64,000 bases of DNA from Neobacillus bataviensis (GTDB lineage: Bacteria; Bacillota; Bacilli; Bacillales_B; DSM-18226): contig NZ_JAHXYW010000003.1 in the NCBI RefSeq assembly GCF_019969725.1, positions 1 through 64,000 of the forward strand. The letters are read 5' to 3'. The translations under genes and the position numbers were made by a program. This document shows, in pieces, positions 52,132 through 62,492 of this stretch (its first letter is position 1; every line of letters begins with the position of its first letter). A model generated the notes under the pieces. The model was given only the letters and a program-made list of their open reading frames with translations, was not told the DNA's origin and did not search any database.

Positions 52132-53220
52132 ATGGTAAATCAGGAAAAACAAACAAATTTCAAAAAGCTGCAAGCCCTCCTTCATGAATTGCCCTGGTAT
52201 GTTGAAGAATATATCAATCACAAATTACGTAAACTTTCTACGGTCTCGTTATTTAATTACTGTCATGATTATAAGATCTTCTTCAATTGGATGATTAGCG
52301 AACAATTATGGAACGGATCTGTTAAGGAAATTCCACTAGAACGTTTGGAGCAAATGACTGTTTTAGAGGTTGAAGGATTTTTAAACTTTCTTCATTATCA
52401 ATTAAATAATAAGGAATTAACCGTTAATCGTAAGCTGTCAGCATTAAAATCACTGTTTAATTACCTGCAGAACATTGCTGAAACCTCGGATTTAAAGCCT
52501 TATATTAACCGCAATGTAATGGCGAAAATTGAATTTAATGAAGTGAAAGACAGCATGGAAACGAAGGCCAATAAAATGGAAGGCAAAATTCTGCTTGGGG
52601 ATGAGTACGAAAAATTCCGCTTATTTGTGGCCAATGATTACGGTGAATTGAATAAAGAAAACAAAAAAATTCTTAACTTTTATCAATTAAATAAAGAACG
52701 TGATACAGCCATTGTCTCGTTAATCTTAGGGTCTGGGCTTCGTCTTTCCGAGTTAGTTGGGATTGATTTAGATGATATTGATTTTAGCAAGTATTGCGTA
52801 AGAGTGATTCGTAAAGGTAATAAAGAACAGTTCGTTTATTTCAGTCAAGTGGCGATGGCCGATTTGCAGGAATATCTAACAATTAGAACTGCTAAATACC
52901 AGGTGGATAAAAATAATAAAGCGCTATTCATATCAGCTCCAATTGGCCCTAAAGGTAAATCACGGAGACTTACGGCACGTTCAGTTGAAAAACTAATTGA
53001 GAAATATGCTGCTGCATTTGGTAAACCGTCATTATCCGTACATAAGCTGCGTCATTCATTTGCAACTAGATATCATGCTGAAATAAATGATGTACCAAAG
53101 TTAAGACGCCAGTTAGGCCATTCATCGATTCAAACGACGATGATCTATACGCACATTAAGAATGATGATTTAAAGATTGCGGTTGATAAAATGGATATGC
53201 CGAAGGAACAAATAGAATAA
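52132..53220 (+). CDS. xerS: Tyrosine recombinase XerS-like
   Basis: 362 aa. The N-terminal SAM-like core-binding domain (about 15-120) and C-terminal catalytic domain carry the tyrosine-recombinase residues: Arg in LGSGLRLSELVGID, His and Arg in VHKLRHSFATRYH, LGHSS and the nucleophilic Tyr in TMIYTHIKN. Length and N-terminus (LPWYVEEYINHKLRKLS) resemble streptococcal XerS, which resolves chromosome dimers at difSL and lies next to that site. Bacilli normally use CodV/RipX, so this is probably an additional recombinase. It is preceded by a perfect inverted repeat and mobile-element relics. Confidence 0.9.
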   Translation: MVNQEKQTNFKKLQALLHELPWYVEEYINHKLRKLSTVSLFNYCHDYKIFFNWMISEQLWNGSVKEIPLERLEQMTVLEVEGFLNFLHYQLNNKELTVNRKLSALKSLFNYLQNIAETSDLKPYINRNVMAKIEFNEVKDSMETKANKMEGKILLGDEYEKFRLFVANDYGELNKENKKILNFYQLNKERDTAIVSLILGSGLRLSELVGIDLDDIDFSKYCVRVIRKGNKEQFVYFSQVAMADLQEYLTIRTAKYQVDKNNKALFISAPIGPKGKSRRLTARSVEKLIEKYAAAFGKPSLSVHKLRHSFATRYHAEINDVPKLRRQLGHSSIQTTMIYTHIKNDDLKIAVDKMDMPKEQIE

Positions 53221-53221
53221 T

Positions 53222-53249
53222 AGCTGCCATTGTTGTGGCAGTTTTTTTT
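53222..53249 (+). terminator. Terminator of xerS
   Basis: Stem CTGCCA / TGGCAG (53224-53229 with 53236-53241) followed by eight T. Confidence 0.82.
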
Positions 53250-53363
53250 ATTAATTCAGTTTACATAATATAATTATAATAAACAAAATTTAATTTATCT
53301 CAAAATACAAGTATACTTAAGAAAGTGAGACAGAATAAAAAATTTTACTCTTTACCTATCTCA

Positions 53364-53433
53364 TTTCTACAAATTTTAAGTAGATTTCTACAAAAAACAT
53401 GACCTTTTCTACAAAAAACTAATCGTTTTCTAC
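53364..53433. repeat. Four TTTCTAC repeats at exact 21-bp spacing
   Basis: TTTCTAC begins at 53364, 53385, 53406 and 53427; the first three are followed by AAA and the last by AAT. Spacing of 21 bp is two helical turns, putting all copies on one face of the DNA. It lies in the intergenic gap between converging xerS and the ABC exporter genes. Confidence 0.8.
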
Positions 53434-53481
53434 AATTAAAAAGATAAATTGAAATTACCCAACCCTATTCCCCGTCTAAAA

Positions 53482-53526
53482 AGTCATAAAAAAGCGTTCA
53501 AGAAGTCTATAGAATCCCTGAACGCC
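53482..53526 (-). terminator. Terminator of the ABC exporter operon
   Basis: Stem GCGTTCA / TGAACGC (53494-53500 with 53519-53525), with an A-run at its left giving the T-run on the minus strand. Confidence 0.7.
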
Positions 53527-53531
53527 CTTCT

Positions 53532-55421
53532 CTACCCTACATTCTTTTTCGAATTCCTGCTAGTAAACTGACTATTATACAAATCTGCATAGAACCCGCC
53601 TTTTTCCAGCAGTTCCACATGAGTTCCTTTTTCTATCACACTTCCATTATTCATCACCAAGATTAAATCAGCATCACGAATCGTTGAAAGCCTGTGAGCA
53701 ATAATAAAACTTGTGCGTCCCTGCATTAAGCGATTCATTGCTCGTTGAATTTGGATCTCAGTCCTAGTGTCAACGCTGCTGGTTGCTTCATCAAGGATTA
53801 AGATGGCTGGATTTGCGAGTATTGCCCTAGCAATCGTTAATAATTGCTTTTGACCTTGAGAAATGTTGGAGGCCTCTTCATTCAAAATAGTGTCATACCC
53901 TTCTGGAAGTGTTCGGATGAAATGATCGGCATTAGATGCTTTTGCTGCCGCTACAATCTCCTCCTCCGTCGCCCCCTCTCTTCCATAGGCAATATTGTCG
54001 CGAATCGTGCTGTTAAACAGCCATGTATCTTGCAGAACCATCCCAAATAAACTTCTAAGATGCTCCCGCTTTAAATCCCGAGTATCGATACCGTCTATTA
54101 AAATTTTACCGGAATTAATTTCATAAAAACGCATCAACAAGTTAATCAGCGTCGTTTTTCCTGCACCGGTTGGACCAACAATCGCCACCCTCTGCCCTGG
54201 CTTCACATCGATATTCATGTCACCGATTAATGGTTCATTTTCTTTATAGCCGAAAGAAACATGGTCGAATTTCACTTCACCTTTTGGCTCCAAAATCTCT
54301 TTCACCGCAATGGCTTCAGGTACTTCTTCGGCTTCATCCAATATTTCAAAAACACGCTCAGCACTGGCAATTGTCGATTGGATGACATTCGCAATCATCG
54401 CCGTTTGAGTGATTGGTTGAGCGAATTGGCGGGCATATTGGATAAACGCTTGAATATCACCAATTTCAATTGCCCTTTTTGTAACTAAAATACCACCTGC
54501 TACGGATACTAATACGTAGCCAATATTATTAATAAACGACATTAATGGCATGATCATACCGGATACAAATTGTGCCTTCCAGCCCGATTGGTAAAGCTGC
54601 TCGTTGATTTCCTCAAATTTTTCAATCGACTTTTTCTCATGGCCAAATACTTTGACCACTTTATGTCCGGTGTACATTTCTTCAACGTGCCCGTTAAGCT
54701 GGCCAAGTGATTTTTGCTGTCCTTTAAAAAAGGTTTGTGATTTTTTCGCAATACTGGCGGTGGCCACAAAGCTGAGCGGCAGCGTAACCACCACAATTAG
54801 TGTCATTAAAGGACTGATGGTAAGCATCATCACAATAACCCCAATTATTGTGACAACCGAGGTGATAAGCTGAGTCAAGCTTTGCTGCAGGGTCGTACTG
54901 ATGTTATCAACATCATTGACCGCACGGCTAAGAATTTCACCGTGTGTCCGCGAATCAAAATACTTTAATGGCAAACGGTTAAGCTTATCTAACACTTCTT
55001 TACGAAGGTTATAAACGGTCTTTTGCGCTACTCCTGCCATTATATATTGCTGTATATATGAAAATATCGCACTTAAAATATACAATCCAATTAACAGTAG
55101 GATGATTTGACCGATGTAATCAAAGTTTATTTTTGCTCCAGGGACACCGCTTAGCTTTTTCATTAAACCTTCAAATAGTTTGGTGGTGGCTTTCCCCATA
55201 ATCTTCGGACTGACAATTGCAAAGATAGTGCTTATGATTGCTGTAACCAATACAGCAAGAAGCTGAAATGTATGGGGTTTTAGGTAGCCAATTAATCGTT
55301 TTAGCGTTCCTTTAAAATCCTTTGCTTTTTGGACAGGCATTCCCATGCCGCCAGGTCCAAATCCGCGTCCTCCAGGCCCGAAACCCGGTCCCTGCCTTTG
55401 ATTATTCGTCTCTTTACTCAT
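53532..55421 (-). CDS. ABC exporter half-transporter, catalytically complete subunit
   Basis: 629 aa. A Gly-rich tail (about 8-30, repeats of GPGG/GFGPGG) precedes six membrane segments and a nucleotide-binding domain: Walker A GPTGAGKTT, signature NISQGQKQLL and Walker B with catalytic Glu ILILDEATSSVD, then the H-loop IAHRLST. It pairs with the product of the gene upstream, whose catalytic Glu is altered. The start overlaps the upstream stop by four bases. The layout resembles B. subtilis YfiB/YfiC and BmrC/BmrD multidrug exporters. Confidence 0.92.
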   Translation of the reverse strand: MSKETNNQRQGPGFGPGGRGFGPGGMGMPVQKAKDFKGTLKRLIGYLKPHTFQLLAVLVTAIISTIFAIVSPKIMGKATTKLFEGLMKKLSGVPGAKINFDYIGQIILLLIGLYILSAIFSYIQQYIMAGVAQKTVYNLRKEVLDKLNRLPLKYFDSRTHGEILSRAVNDVDNISTTLQQSLTQLITSVVTIIGVIVMMLTISPLMTLIVVVTLPLSFVATASIAKKSQTFFKGQQKSLGQLNGHVEEMYTGHKVVKVFGHEKKSIEKFEEINEQLYQSGWKAQFVSGMIMPLMSFINNIGYVLVSVAGGILVTKRAIEIGDIQAFIQYARQFAQPITQTAMIANVIQSTIASAERVFEILDEAEEVPEAIAVKEILEPKGEVKFDHVSFGYKENEPLIGDMNIDVKPGQRVAIVGPTGAGKTTLINLLMRFYEINSGKILIDGIDTRDLKREHLRSLFGMVLQDTWLFNSTIRDNIAYGREGATEEEIVAAAKASNADHFIRTLPEGYDTILNEEASNISQGQKQLLTIARAILANPAILILDEATSSVDTRTEIQIQRAMNRLMQGRTSFIIAHRLSTIRDADLILVMNNGSVIEKGTHVELLEKGGFYADLYNSQFTSRNSKKNVG

Positions 55422-57145
55422 GCGATTTCTTCCTCCGAAAGCTGTGACATCACAATCTCACGATATACAGAACTTGTTTCTAAAAGGTCTTTATGCTTCC
55501 CGATTCCGACAATTTCACCATTATCGAGGACAATTATTTGATCTGCATCCATAATCGTACTCACACGTTGAGCCACGATTAAAACGGTGGAATCGATGGT
55601 TTCTTCTTTTAATGCGGCACGCAGTTTTGCATCGGTTTTAAAATCCAATGCGGAGAAGCTATCATCAAAGATATAAATTTCCGGTTTACGAACCAGCGCC
55701 CTGGCAATGGATAAACGCTGTTTTTGACCACCGGAAACATTTGTTCCCCCTTGGGCGATAACGGCATCGTATGCACCCTCCATTGAGGAGATAAAATCCG
55801 AAGCTTGGGCGATTTCTGCCGCATATTGGACTTCTTCTTTCGAAGCAAGTTCCTTTCCATATCGAATGTTTTCCGCGATGGTACCTGTAAAAAGAACAGC
55901 TTGCTGCGGGACAAAACCAATTTTTGATCTAAGATTTTCTTGCGTCATTTCACGTACATCAATCCCGTCTACCAGGATTTTTCCACTATCCACATCATAA
56001 AAACGAGGAATCAAATTAATAAGAGTCGATTTACCAGAACCGGTTCCGCCAATAATGGCTGTCACTTCTCCTGGGTTCATCGAAAAAGAGATATTCGAGA
56101 TGGCAGGCATCTCTGCACCTGGGTAGCTAAAGGTAACATTTTGAAACTCTACCTGACCTTTTTTGCTTTCAATTGATAACGGCTTAGATGGATCCGTAAT
56201 ATCAGCGGTTGTCTTAAGTACCTCGTTTATTCTAACAGCAGATACTGACGCTCTTGGGATCATGACGAACATCATTGATAACATGATGAACGAGAACATG
56301 ATTTGCATCGCATACTGGATAAATGCCATCATATCCCCGACCTGCATATGACCATTGCTGATCCGTATGCCGCCAAACCAAATGATCGCGACGGAAGTAA
56401 GATTTAAGACAACCATCATAATTGGCATCATCGACGCCATAATTTTATTGACCTTAATAGCTGTTTGCGTTAAATCCCAATTGGCCTCATTAAAACGGTT
56501 TTTCTCATGCTGGATTCGGTTAAACGAACGAATGACACGAATCCCCGTTAGATTTTCTCTTAATACCCGATTTAGGTTATCAAGCTTTATCTGCATCGCT
56601 TTAAAAAGAGGAATACCCGTTTTTGCGATAATCACGATTGCCAATACGAGGACTGGCAGCGATACTGCAAGAACTAATGTTAATTTGGCATCTTTTGAAT
56701 AAGCCATAATGATGCCGCCGATACACATCATTGGTGCCATTGCCATCATCCTGAGCATCATCACTAAAACCTGCTGCACTTGTGTTATATCATTGGTTGT
56801 TCTTGTGATCAAAGAGGCAGTTCCAAGTTTATCAAACTCATGCAAGGAAAAACCGCCGACATGAGAAAAGACTTTTGTACGAAGTAATTTTCCAAAGCCT
56901 GATGCAGCTTTTGCAGAAAAGAAGCTTGCGGTAATGGAACAAACCATTCCCCCTAAAGCAACTAAAAGCATATAACCGCCAATTTTCCAGATGTAGTCTG
57001 TATCTCCTTTGACAACACCTTTATCAACGATATCAGACATTAAGGTGGGTAAATAAAGCTCTGATATCGACTGTAGAAGGACTAGGCTTAAAACTAAAAT
57101 AATCGATAATTGAAATGGCTTTAGGAATTTGCTCAATTTCAACAA
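55418..57145 (-). CDS. ABC exporter half-transporter, degenerate-site subunit
   Basis: 575 aa. Six membrane segments, then Walker A GGTGSGKST, signature NVSGGQKQRLS and Walker B IYIFDDSFSALD, where Asp replaces the catalytic Glu, and VAQRVST in place of the usual H-loop His. Such asymmetry is typical of heterodimeric exporters, where one ATP site is degenerate. Start TTG follows AGAGGGAG. The MarR gene lies 20 bases upstream, and the three genes form an operon from the promoter at 57.66-57.69 kb. Confidence 0.92.
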   Translation of the reverse strand: MLKLSKFLKPFQLSIILVLSLVLLQSISELYLPTLMSDIVDKGVVKGDTDYIWKIGGYMLLVALGGMVCSITASFFSAKAASGFGKLLRTKVFSHVGGFSLHEFDKLGTASLITRTTNDITQVQQVLVMMLRMMAMAPMMCIGGIIMAYSKDAKLTLVLAVSLPVLVLAIVIIAKTGIPLFKAMQIKLDNLNRVLRENLTGIRVIRSFNRIQHEKNRFNEANWDLTQTAIKVNKIMASMMPIMMVVLNLTSVAIIWFGGIRISNGHMQVGDMMAFIQYAMQIMFSFIMLSMMFVMIPRASVSAVRINEVLKTTADITDPSKPLSIESKKGQVEFQNVTFSYPGAEMPAISNISFSMNPGEVTAIIGGTGSGKSTLINLIPRFYDVDSGKILVDGIDVREMTQENLRSKIGFVPQQAVLFTGTIAENIRYGKELASKEEVQYAAEIAQASDFISSMEGAYDAVIAQGGTNVSGGQKQRLSIARALVRKPEIYIFDDSFSALDFKTDAKLRAALKEETIDSTVLIVAQRVSTIMDADQIIVLDNGEIVGIGKHKDLLETSSVYREIVMSQLSEEEIA

Positions 57146-57165
57146 GGTTCTTCCACTCCCTCTAT

Positions 57166-57615
57166 TTAACGTCTTAGTTCATAAAAATATTTATGGACTT
57201 TGTTTAATAATTCCGCCAGCTTTTCACTGTCCTCTTCACCCAGGTAATCAACTAGACCCAGATATTTTTCAAAAAATGCCTTTCTAGCGTTCTCGGTTAG
57301 TTCTTTTCCCTTTGGAGTAAGTTTAATTCTTACGGCACGCCGATCTTCAGGATCGATCGTTCGTTCGACTAACCCTCCTTTGTCGAGGTTATTAATAATT
57401 TGGGTTACTGTCGGAGGGGTTACCTCTAATATTTGGCTAATTTCAGAAACCTTCATTTCTGATTCTTTCTTATTCGCCCCCTCATAAATAACAGCCAGTA
57501 CCTTGTACTCGCTTGGATTATATCCGTTTATTTTTTTATCATGCCATCCCGTCTTTCTGAATTGAATAAACGATCTAAGTAGTTTTTGCACAGTGGGATT
57601 TTCACGTTCTGCCAT
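57166..57615 (-). CDS. MarR-family transcriptional regulator
   Basis: 149 aa. Winged-helix MarR protein: KVLAVIYEGANKKESEMKVSEIS, LEVTPPTVTQIINNLDKGGLVERTIDPEDRRAVRIKLT (recognition helix and DRR wing), with dimer helices at both ends. It likely represses its own operon with the ABC exporter and releases on binding a drug-like ligand. GTG 57621 is in frame, but AGAGGTG is five bases before ATG 57615. A palindrome matching a MarR operator sits on its promoter. Confidence 0.92.
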   Translation of the reverse strand: MAERENPTVQKLLRSFIQFRKTGWHDKKINGYNPSEYKVLAVIYEGANKKESEMKVSEISQILEVTPPTVTQIINNLDKGGLVERTIDPEDRRAVRIKLTPKGKELTENARKAFFEKYLGLVDYLGEEDSEKLAELLNKVHKYFYELRR

Positions 57616-57641
57616 AATCACACCTCTAATTTAATTTATAT

Positions 57642-57656
57642 ACCTAATAATTAGGT
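57642..57656 (-). promoter_or_regulatory. Likely MarR operator
   Basis: ACCTAAT-A-ATTAGGT, a perfect palindrome, located at the expected transcription start of the minus-strand promoter, where a bound repressor would block initiation. Confidence 0.75.
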
Positions 57657-57662
57657 AGCCTA

Positions 57663-57691
57663 ATTATATTCCTGCAAAACGGCATCGTCAA
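57663..57691 (-). promoter_or_regulatory. SigA promoter of the marR-ABC operon
   Basis: On the minus strand TTGACG (57691-57686), 17-base spacer, TATAAT (57668-57663), a near-consensus promoter. Confidence 0.85.
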
Positions 57692-57747
57692 TTTTAATTA
57701 ATGATTTTTTAGATTAAATTTTGATTAGAATTCTTGCGCCTTTCATA

Positions 57748-57780
57748 TAAAAAAAGACTCCCTTTTTAAAAGAGAGTCTT
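57748..57780 (-). terminator. Terminator of parC
   Basis: Stem AAGACTC / GAGTCTT (57754-57760 with 57774-57780); the A-run to the left provides the T-run on the minus strand. Confidence 0.85.
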
Positions 57781-57788
57781 ACATACAA

Positions 57789-60227
57789 TTATTCACTTGG
57801 AGTCTCTGGTTTTTCTTCTTTCCAAACGGTTGTCACTTTTCCGTTTTCACCTTCATCAAGGATGAACGAACCGTTCGAGTAGCGATCACTAAATTTAATA
57901 TCCGCTGTTTTTAACGTTTCAGTATATCCTTTATCCGTCTGAATATAAATTTCATCCTGATCATTTGCTGCGACAAATCCCATAATTCGATGCGGATTGG
58001 ATTTAAGCTCTCGTAGGATTACCACTCCGCGTTTTGCGCGTGTAGCTTTTTCGAATTCTTTCAATTTCATTCGTTTCACAGAACCGCGTTGTGTCGCAAC
58101 GACAACAGTTACACTACTGTCTGGGGTAATAATTTTACCGCCAACGACAAAGTCGCCATCCTTAAGGTTAATGCCCTTCACTCCAGCTGCACGCTGACCG
58201 ACAATACTGATTTCTTCTTCATCAAACCAAAGGGCATAGCCATTATGGGTAATGATGAAAATTTGCTTGGTTCCGTCAGTTAAATGCACATCAACCACTT
58301 GGTCATCATCCTTCAGATTCACGCCAACAAGCGGTTTAGAGTAACGCTGAGCTTTATAGGCTCTAAGCTCGGTTTTCTTGACCATTCCATTCTTTGTCAC
58401 AAAGACTAAGAAGGCATCTGCTTCGAAATCTTTTACCGGAATCGCCTGAATGATTTCTTCGTCCCGCTCAATCGGAATAATATTGGCAACATGCTGTCCA
58501 AGGTCCTTCCATCGGATATCAGGAAGCTCATGAACTGGGCAGAATAAATAGTTTCCTTTGTTGGTGAAGAGGAGCAGGACATCCTTCGTATTCATATCCA
58601 GCTGTGCCAGCAAACGATCGGTTTCTTTCATCGCAAAGTCCTGCCCGCCTGATGCTGCATAGGAGCGCTGGCTTGTCCGCTTTACATAACCATCTTTCGT
58701 AACTGTCACAATTACATCTTCACTGGCCACCATCACTTCAAGATTGATTTTAAGCTCTTCAATTTCTGCTTCAATTTTTGAACGACGTTCATCAGCAAAG
58801 CGCTTTTTCACGTCTTTTAATTCTTTTTTGATAACAGAATTGAGTTTTATCTTACTCGCTAGGATGCTTGTAAGCTCTTCAATTTTTTTCGCTAATTCCT
58901 CCGCTTCATTTCTTAGAGCGGTAATGTCCGTGTTGGTTAAGCGATAAAGCTGTAAAGAAACGATTGCCTCAGCCTGCAGCTCGGTAAAGCCGTACTTGGC
59001 GATTAAATTGTCTTTTGCATCACGTTTATCCTTCGATGCACGGATGGTCGCAATTACTTCATCAAGAATCGATAATGCTTTCATTAAGCCTTCGACAATA
59101 TGCTGACGTTCCTTGGCTTTATTAAGGTCGAATTGTGTTCTTCTTGTCACAACTTCCTTTTGATGTTCAATATAAGCATCTAATAATTCTCGAAGACCCA
59201 TCAATTTTGGACGCTTATTGTGAATGGCTACCATATTAAAATTATATGTTACTTGAAGATCACTATTTTTATATAAATAGTTCAAGACACCTTCTGCATC
59301 TACATCTTTTTTTAACTCAATAACAATTCTAAGACCAGTTCGGTCTGTTTCATCGCGGACCTCTGATATACCTTCTACTTTACGGTCCAGACGAAATTCA
59401 TCCATTTTTTTGACGAGATTGGCTTTATTCACTTCATACGGAATTTCGGTAATCACGATTTGCTGTTTCCCGCCGCGTACCTCTTCAATCTCTGCTTTGC
59501 TGCGGACGATGATTTTGCCTTTACCAGTTTCATAGGCTTTTTTAATTCCATTTATCCCTTGGATAATACCGCCGGTAGGGAAATCTGGACCCTTGACGAT
59601 CGTCATTAGTTCATCAACAGATGCATCGGGTTTATCCATTCTCATGATTACCCCATCAATGACTTCTCCTAAATGGTGTGGAGGGATATCCGTCGCATAA
59701 CCAGCAGAAATTCCGGTCGATCCGTTAACAAGGAGGTTCGGGAACATTGCTGGTAATACAGTTGGTTCCGCAGATGTATCATCAAAGTTTGGGATAAAAT
59801 CTACTGTTTGCTTATCAATATCACGCAATAACTCAGCAGCTATCGCGGAAAGACGGGCTTCAGTGTAACGCATTGCAGCAGGCGGATCACCGTCGACGCT
59901 TCCGTTATTTCCGTGCATTTGCACAAGAACATTTCTGACCTTCCAGTCCTGACTCATACGTACCATCGCGTCATATACAGAGGTATCACCGTGAGGGTGG
60001 TAATTACCGATAACGTTACCAACGGTTTTCGCTGATTTACGGAAGCCTTTTTCATGGGTGTTTCCTTCTACATGCATCGCGAATAAAATTCTTCGCTGTA
60101 CTGGTTTTAAACCGTCTCTAGCATCCGGGAGGGCACGTTCCTGAATAATATACTTACTATATCTTCCGAAACGATCGCCTAGTACATCCTCAAGAGGTAA
60201 GTCGCGGAATTTTTCGTTTGCACTCAT
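57789..60227 (-). CDS. parC: DNA topoisomerase IV subunit A
   Basis: 812 aa. Catalytic Tyr121 in [11 protein letters not shown] with the preceding Arg; the quinolone-resistance region reads [14 protein letters not shown], so Thr82 and Asp86 occupy the places of Ser80 and Glu84 of S. aureus GrlA. The breakage-reunion domain runs to about 480 and a beta-pinwheel C-terminal domain follows. With ParE it decatenates replicated chromosomes. The gyrA-box of gyrase is not seen in the C-terminal domain, supporting ParC over GyrA. The start overlaps the parE stop by four bases. Confidence 0.95.
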   Translation of the reverse strand: MSANEKFRDLPLEDVLGDRFGRYSKYIIQERALPDARDGLKPVQRRILFAMHVEGNTHEKGFRKSAKTVGNVIGNYHPHGDTSVYDAMVRMSQDWKVRNVLVQMHGNNGSVDGDPPAAMRYTEARLSAIAAELLRDIDKQTVDFIPNFDDTSAEPTVLPAMFPNLLVNGSTGISAGYATDIPPHHLGEVIDGVIMRMDKPDASVDELMTIVKGPDFPTGGIIQGINGIKKAYETGKGKIIVRSKAEIEEVRGGKQQIVITEIPYEVNKANLVKKMDEFRLDRKVEGISEVRDETDRTGLRIVIELKKDVDAEGVLNYLYKNSDLQVTYNFNMVAIHNKRPKLMGLRELLDAYIEHQKEVVTRRTQFDLNKAKERQHIVEGLMKALSILDEVIATIRASKDKRDAKDNLIAKYGFTELQAEAIVSLQLYRLTNTDITALRNEAEELAKKIEELTSILASKIKLNSVIKKELKDVKKRFADERRSKIEAEIEELKINLEVMVASEDVIVTVTKDGYVKRTSQRSYAASGGQDFAMKETDRLLAQLDMNTKDVLLLFTNKGNYLFCPVHELPDIRWKDLGQHVANIIPIERDEEIIQAIPVKDFEADAFLVFVTKNGMVKKTELRAYKAQRYSKPLVGVNLKDDDQVVDVHLTDGTKQIFIITHNGYALWFDEEEISIVGQRAAGVKGINLKDGDFVVGGKIITPDSSVTVVVATQRGSVKRMKLKEFEKATRAKRGVVILRELKSNPHRIMGFVAANDQDEIYIQTDKGYTETLKTADIKFSDRYSNGSFILDEGENGKVTTVWKEEKPETPSE

Positions 60228-62203
60228 TCTTCAGCACCCTCCTCAACAACTGTAATATTTTCATTTTCTAAAATAGATTCATCTTCTTCCAATCCAAAAG
60301 CCACATTACTTTCAATCCATTTACGGCGTGGTTCTACTTTATCACCCATTAGAGTGGTAACACGGCGTTCTGCTCTTGCAGCATCATCAATTTTAACGCG
60401 AATAAGGGTACGTGTTTCAGGATCCATGGTCGTTTCCCATAGCTGATCTGCATTCATCTCACCAAGACCCTTATAGCGCTGAATCATATAACCTCTGCCA
60501 ACCTTTTTCATGGCACCCTGTAATTCATCTTCATTCCATGCATATTCAATAATTTCTTTTTTACCAGTACCTTTACTCACCTTATATAGAGGCGGCAGGG
60601 CAATAAACACTTTTCCTGCTTCTACTAGCGCTCTCATATAGCGGTAGAAGAATGTTAACAGTAAGACTTGAATATGAGCACCGTCTGTATCGGCATCGGT
60701 CATAATGATAATTTTATCGTAATTGATATCTTCCACATTGAAATCAGACCCTACACCACCGCCAATTGCATGAATAATGGTATTGATCTCTTCGTTTTTG
60801 AATATATCCGCCAGCTTCGCTTTTTCGGTATTAATAACTTTACCTCTTAAAGGAAGGACGGCTTGAAAACGACGGTCACGGCCTTGTTTGGCAGAACCGC
60901 CAGCTGAGTCACCCTCTACAAGATAAAGCTCATTTTTTTGAGGATTCCTTGACTGGGCTGGTGTCAATTTACCAGATAATACGGCTTCCGAACGCTTCCG
61001 CTTTTTGCCGCTTCTTGCGTCCTCGCGGGCCTTTCTCGCTGCTTCCCGTGCTTGATAGGCTTTAATAGCTTTTTTGACAAGGAGAGAGCTAATATCAGGA
61101 TTTTCCTCTAAAAGGTAGGAAAGCTGCTCCGAAACAACGGCATCTACAGCAGACCGTGCTTCGCTCGTACCCAGTTTTCCTTTCGTTTGCCCCTCAAATT
61201 GGAGCAGTTCTTCAGGAATCCTAACAGAGACAATAGCAGATAAGCCTTCGCGAATATCGGAACCGTCCAGGTTTTTATCTTTTTCTTTCAACAAACCAAC
61301 CTTACGGGCATAATCGTTGAACACCCTTGTCATCGCAGTTTTAGCACCTGCTTCATGGGTCCCGCCATCCTTCGTGCGGACATTATTGACGAAAGATAAA
61401 ACATTCTCCGAGTAGCCGTCGTTAAATTGGAAGGCAAATTCAACTTCGATTCCATTTTGTGTACCATCAAAGCTAGCAACAGGATGAAGAACATCCTTTT
61501 CTTCATTTAAATACTCAACAAATGCTTCGATTCCGTTTACGTAATGAAAAACTTCATGAAGGTCATTACGTTCATCACTGATTTCAATTTTGAGCCCTTT
61601 CAACAGGAAGGCTGATTCTCGTAACCTCTCACATAAGGTTTCAAAATTATAGGTTGTCGTCGAAAATATCGTGGGATCCGGCTTAAAATGAATCGTAGTT
61701 CCCGTTTGATTGGTTTTGCCGATTTTTTCAAGTGTAGTGATTGGCTTCCCGCCATGTTCAAATTTTTGTTCATAAACAAAACCGTCTCGCTTTATTGTTA
61801 CAGTTAGGCGCTCCGATAATGCGTTGACGACTGATGCACCAACACCATGCAAACCGCCGCTAGTTTTATAACCGCCCTGGCCAAATTTTCCCCCTGCATG
61901 GAGAACTGTTAAGATGACCTCAGGTGTCGGTTTCCCCATTTTATGCATCCCAGTAGGCATACCGCGGCCTTTATCGATTACGCTGATTGAATTGTCTTTG
62001 TGTATTTTGACAATGATGTGATCACCAAATCCGCCCAGCGCTTCATCGACTGAATTGTCCACAATCTCATAGACGAGATGGTGAAGTCCCCGTGAATCGG
62101 TGCTGCCAATGTACATTCCTGGACGCTTTCTAACGGCTTCTAAACCTTCCAGAACCTGTATGGCGTCATCATTATAATCAAAAGCTTGCTGATTCCTTGC
62201 CAC
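60224..62203 (-). CDS. parE: DNA topoisomerase IV subunit B
   Basis: 659 aa GHKL ATPase-toprim protein: [24 protein letters not shown] and [16 protein letters not shown] in the ATPase domain, the transducer to about 400, then toprim [20 protein letters not shown] and [14 protein letters not shown] with the metal Asp residues. It supplies ATP hydrolysis for ParC. Start GTG 62203 follows AAAGGGG. The parE-parC order with 4-bp overlap is as in B. subtilis, where the pair belongs to the LexA regulon; a partial SOS-box match lies about 110 bases upstream. Confidence 0.95.
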   Translation of the reverse strand: MARNQQAFDYNDDAIQVLEGLEAVRKRPGMYIGSTDSRGLHHLVYEIVDNSVDEALGGFGDHIIVKIHKDNSISVIDKGRGMPTGMHKMGKPTPEVILTVLHAGGKFGQGGYKTSGGLHGVGASVVNALSERLTVTIKRDGFVYEQKFEHGGKPITTLEKIGKTNQTGTTIHFKPDPTIFSTTTYNFETLCERLRESAFLLKGLKIEISDERNDLHEVFHYVNGIEAFVEYLNEEKDVLHPVASFDGTQNGIEVEFAFQFNDGYSENVLSFVNNVRTKDGGTHEAGAKTAMTRVFNDYARKVGLLKEKDKNLDGSDIREGLSAIVSVRIPEELLQFEGQTKGKLGTSEARSAVDAVVSEQLSYLLEENPDISSLLVKKAIKAYQAREAARKAREDARSGKKRKRSEAVLSGKLTPAQSRNPQKNELYLVEGDSAGGSAKQGRDRRFQAVLPLRGKVINTEKAKLADIFKNEEINTIIHAIGGGVGSDFNVEDINYDKIIIMTDADTDGAHIQVLLLTFFYRYMRALVEAGKVFIALPPLYKVSKGTGKKEIIEYAWNEDELQGAMKKVGRGYMIQRYKGLGEMNADQLWETTMDPETRTLIRVKIDDAARAERRVTTLMGDKVEPRRKWIESNVAFGLEEDESILENENITVVEEGAEE

Positions 62204-62304
62204 TAAAATACCCCTTTCATGCCTTACAAAAAGAAAAACATACTTCTCTAATTGCTATAATAAATCTTTGTTGAATAATGATTAATCCAATAATGTAATA
62301 AATT

Positions 62305-62318
62305 AGAACGAGTGTTTG
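62305..62318 (-). promoter_or_regulatory. Possible LexA (SOS) box upstream of parE
   Basis: On the minus strand CAAACACTCGTTCT matches CGAACRNRYGTTYC in 11 of 14 positions. parEC is LexA-regulated in B. subtilis; this match alone is moderate. Confidence 0.4.
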
Positions 62319-62452
62319 CTACATAATTTTACCACAAGTTCTTGCGGCGTCTATGCTTTATTTTAGCGATTTATTTCGATTTGGCAAATAAGTATTTTAA
62401 AACTACATATTTTTGTCATCTGAATTTGGTTCCTTTTTGGTCGGAAAAAAGT

Positions 62453-62484
62453 AAAAAGCCGCATATTTTATAAGCAGCTTTTTG
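62453..62484. terminator. Terminator of yneT
   Basis: AAAAAGCCGC / GCAGCTTTTT with one mismatch, T-runs on both strands. Confidence 0.7.
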
Positions 62485-62492
62485 GTTAAAAT

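Noticed and set aside
53364..53433. CRISPR or iteron origin near 53.4 kb
   Set aside because: Only a 7-base core repeats, spacing is 21 bp, and no replication or cas gene is adjacent; kept only as a phased repeat.
60224..62203. gyrB/gyrA instead of parE/parC
   Set aside because: Neighbouring yneT, the 4-bp overlap and subunit lengths fit the Bacillus parE-parC locus, and the C-terminal domain of the A subunit lacks a clear gyrA-box.
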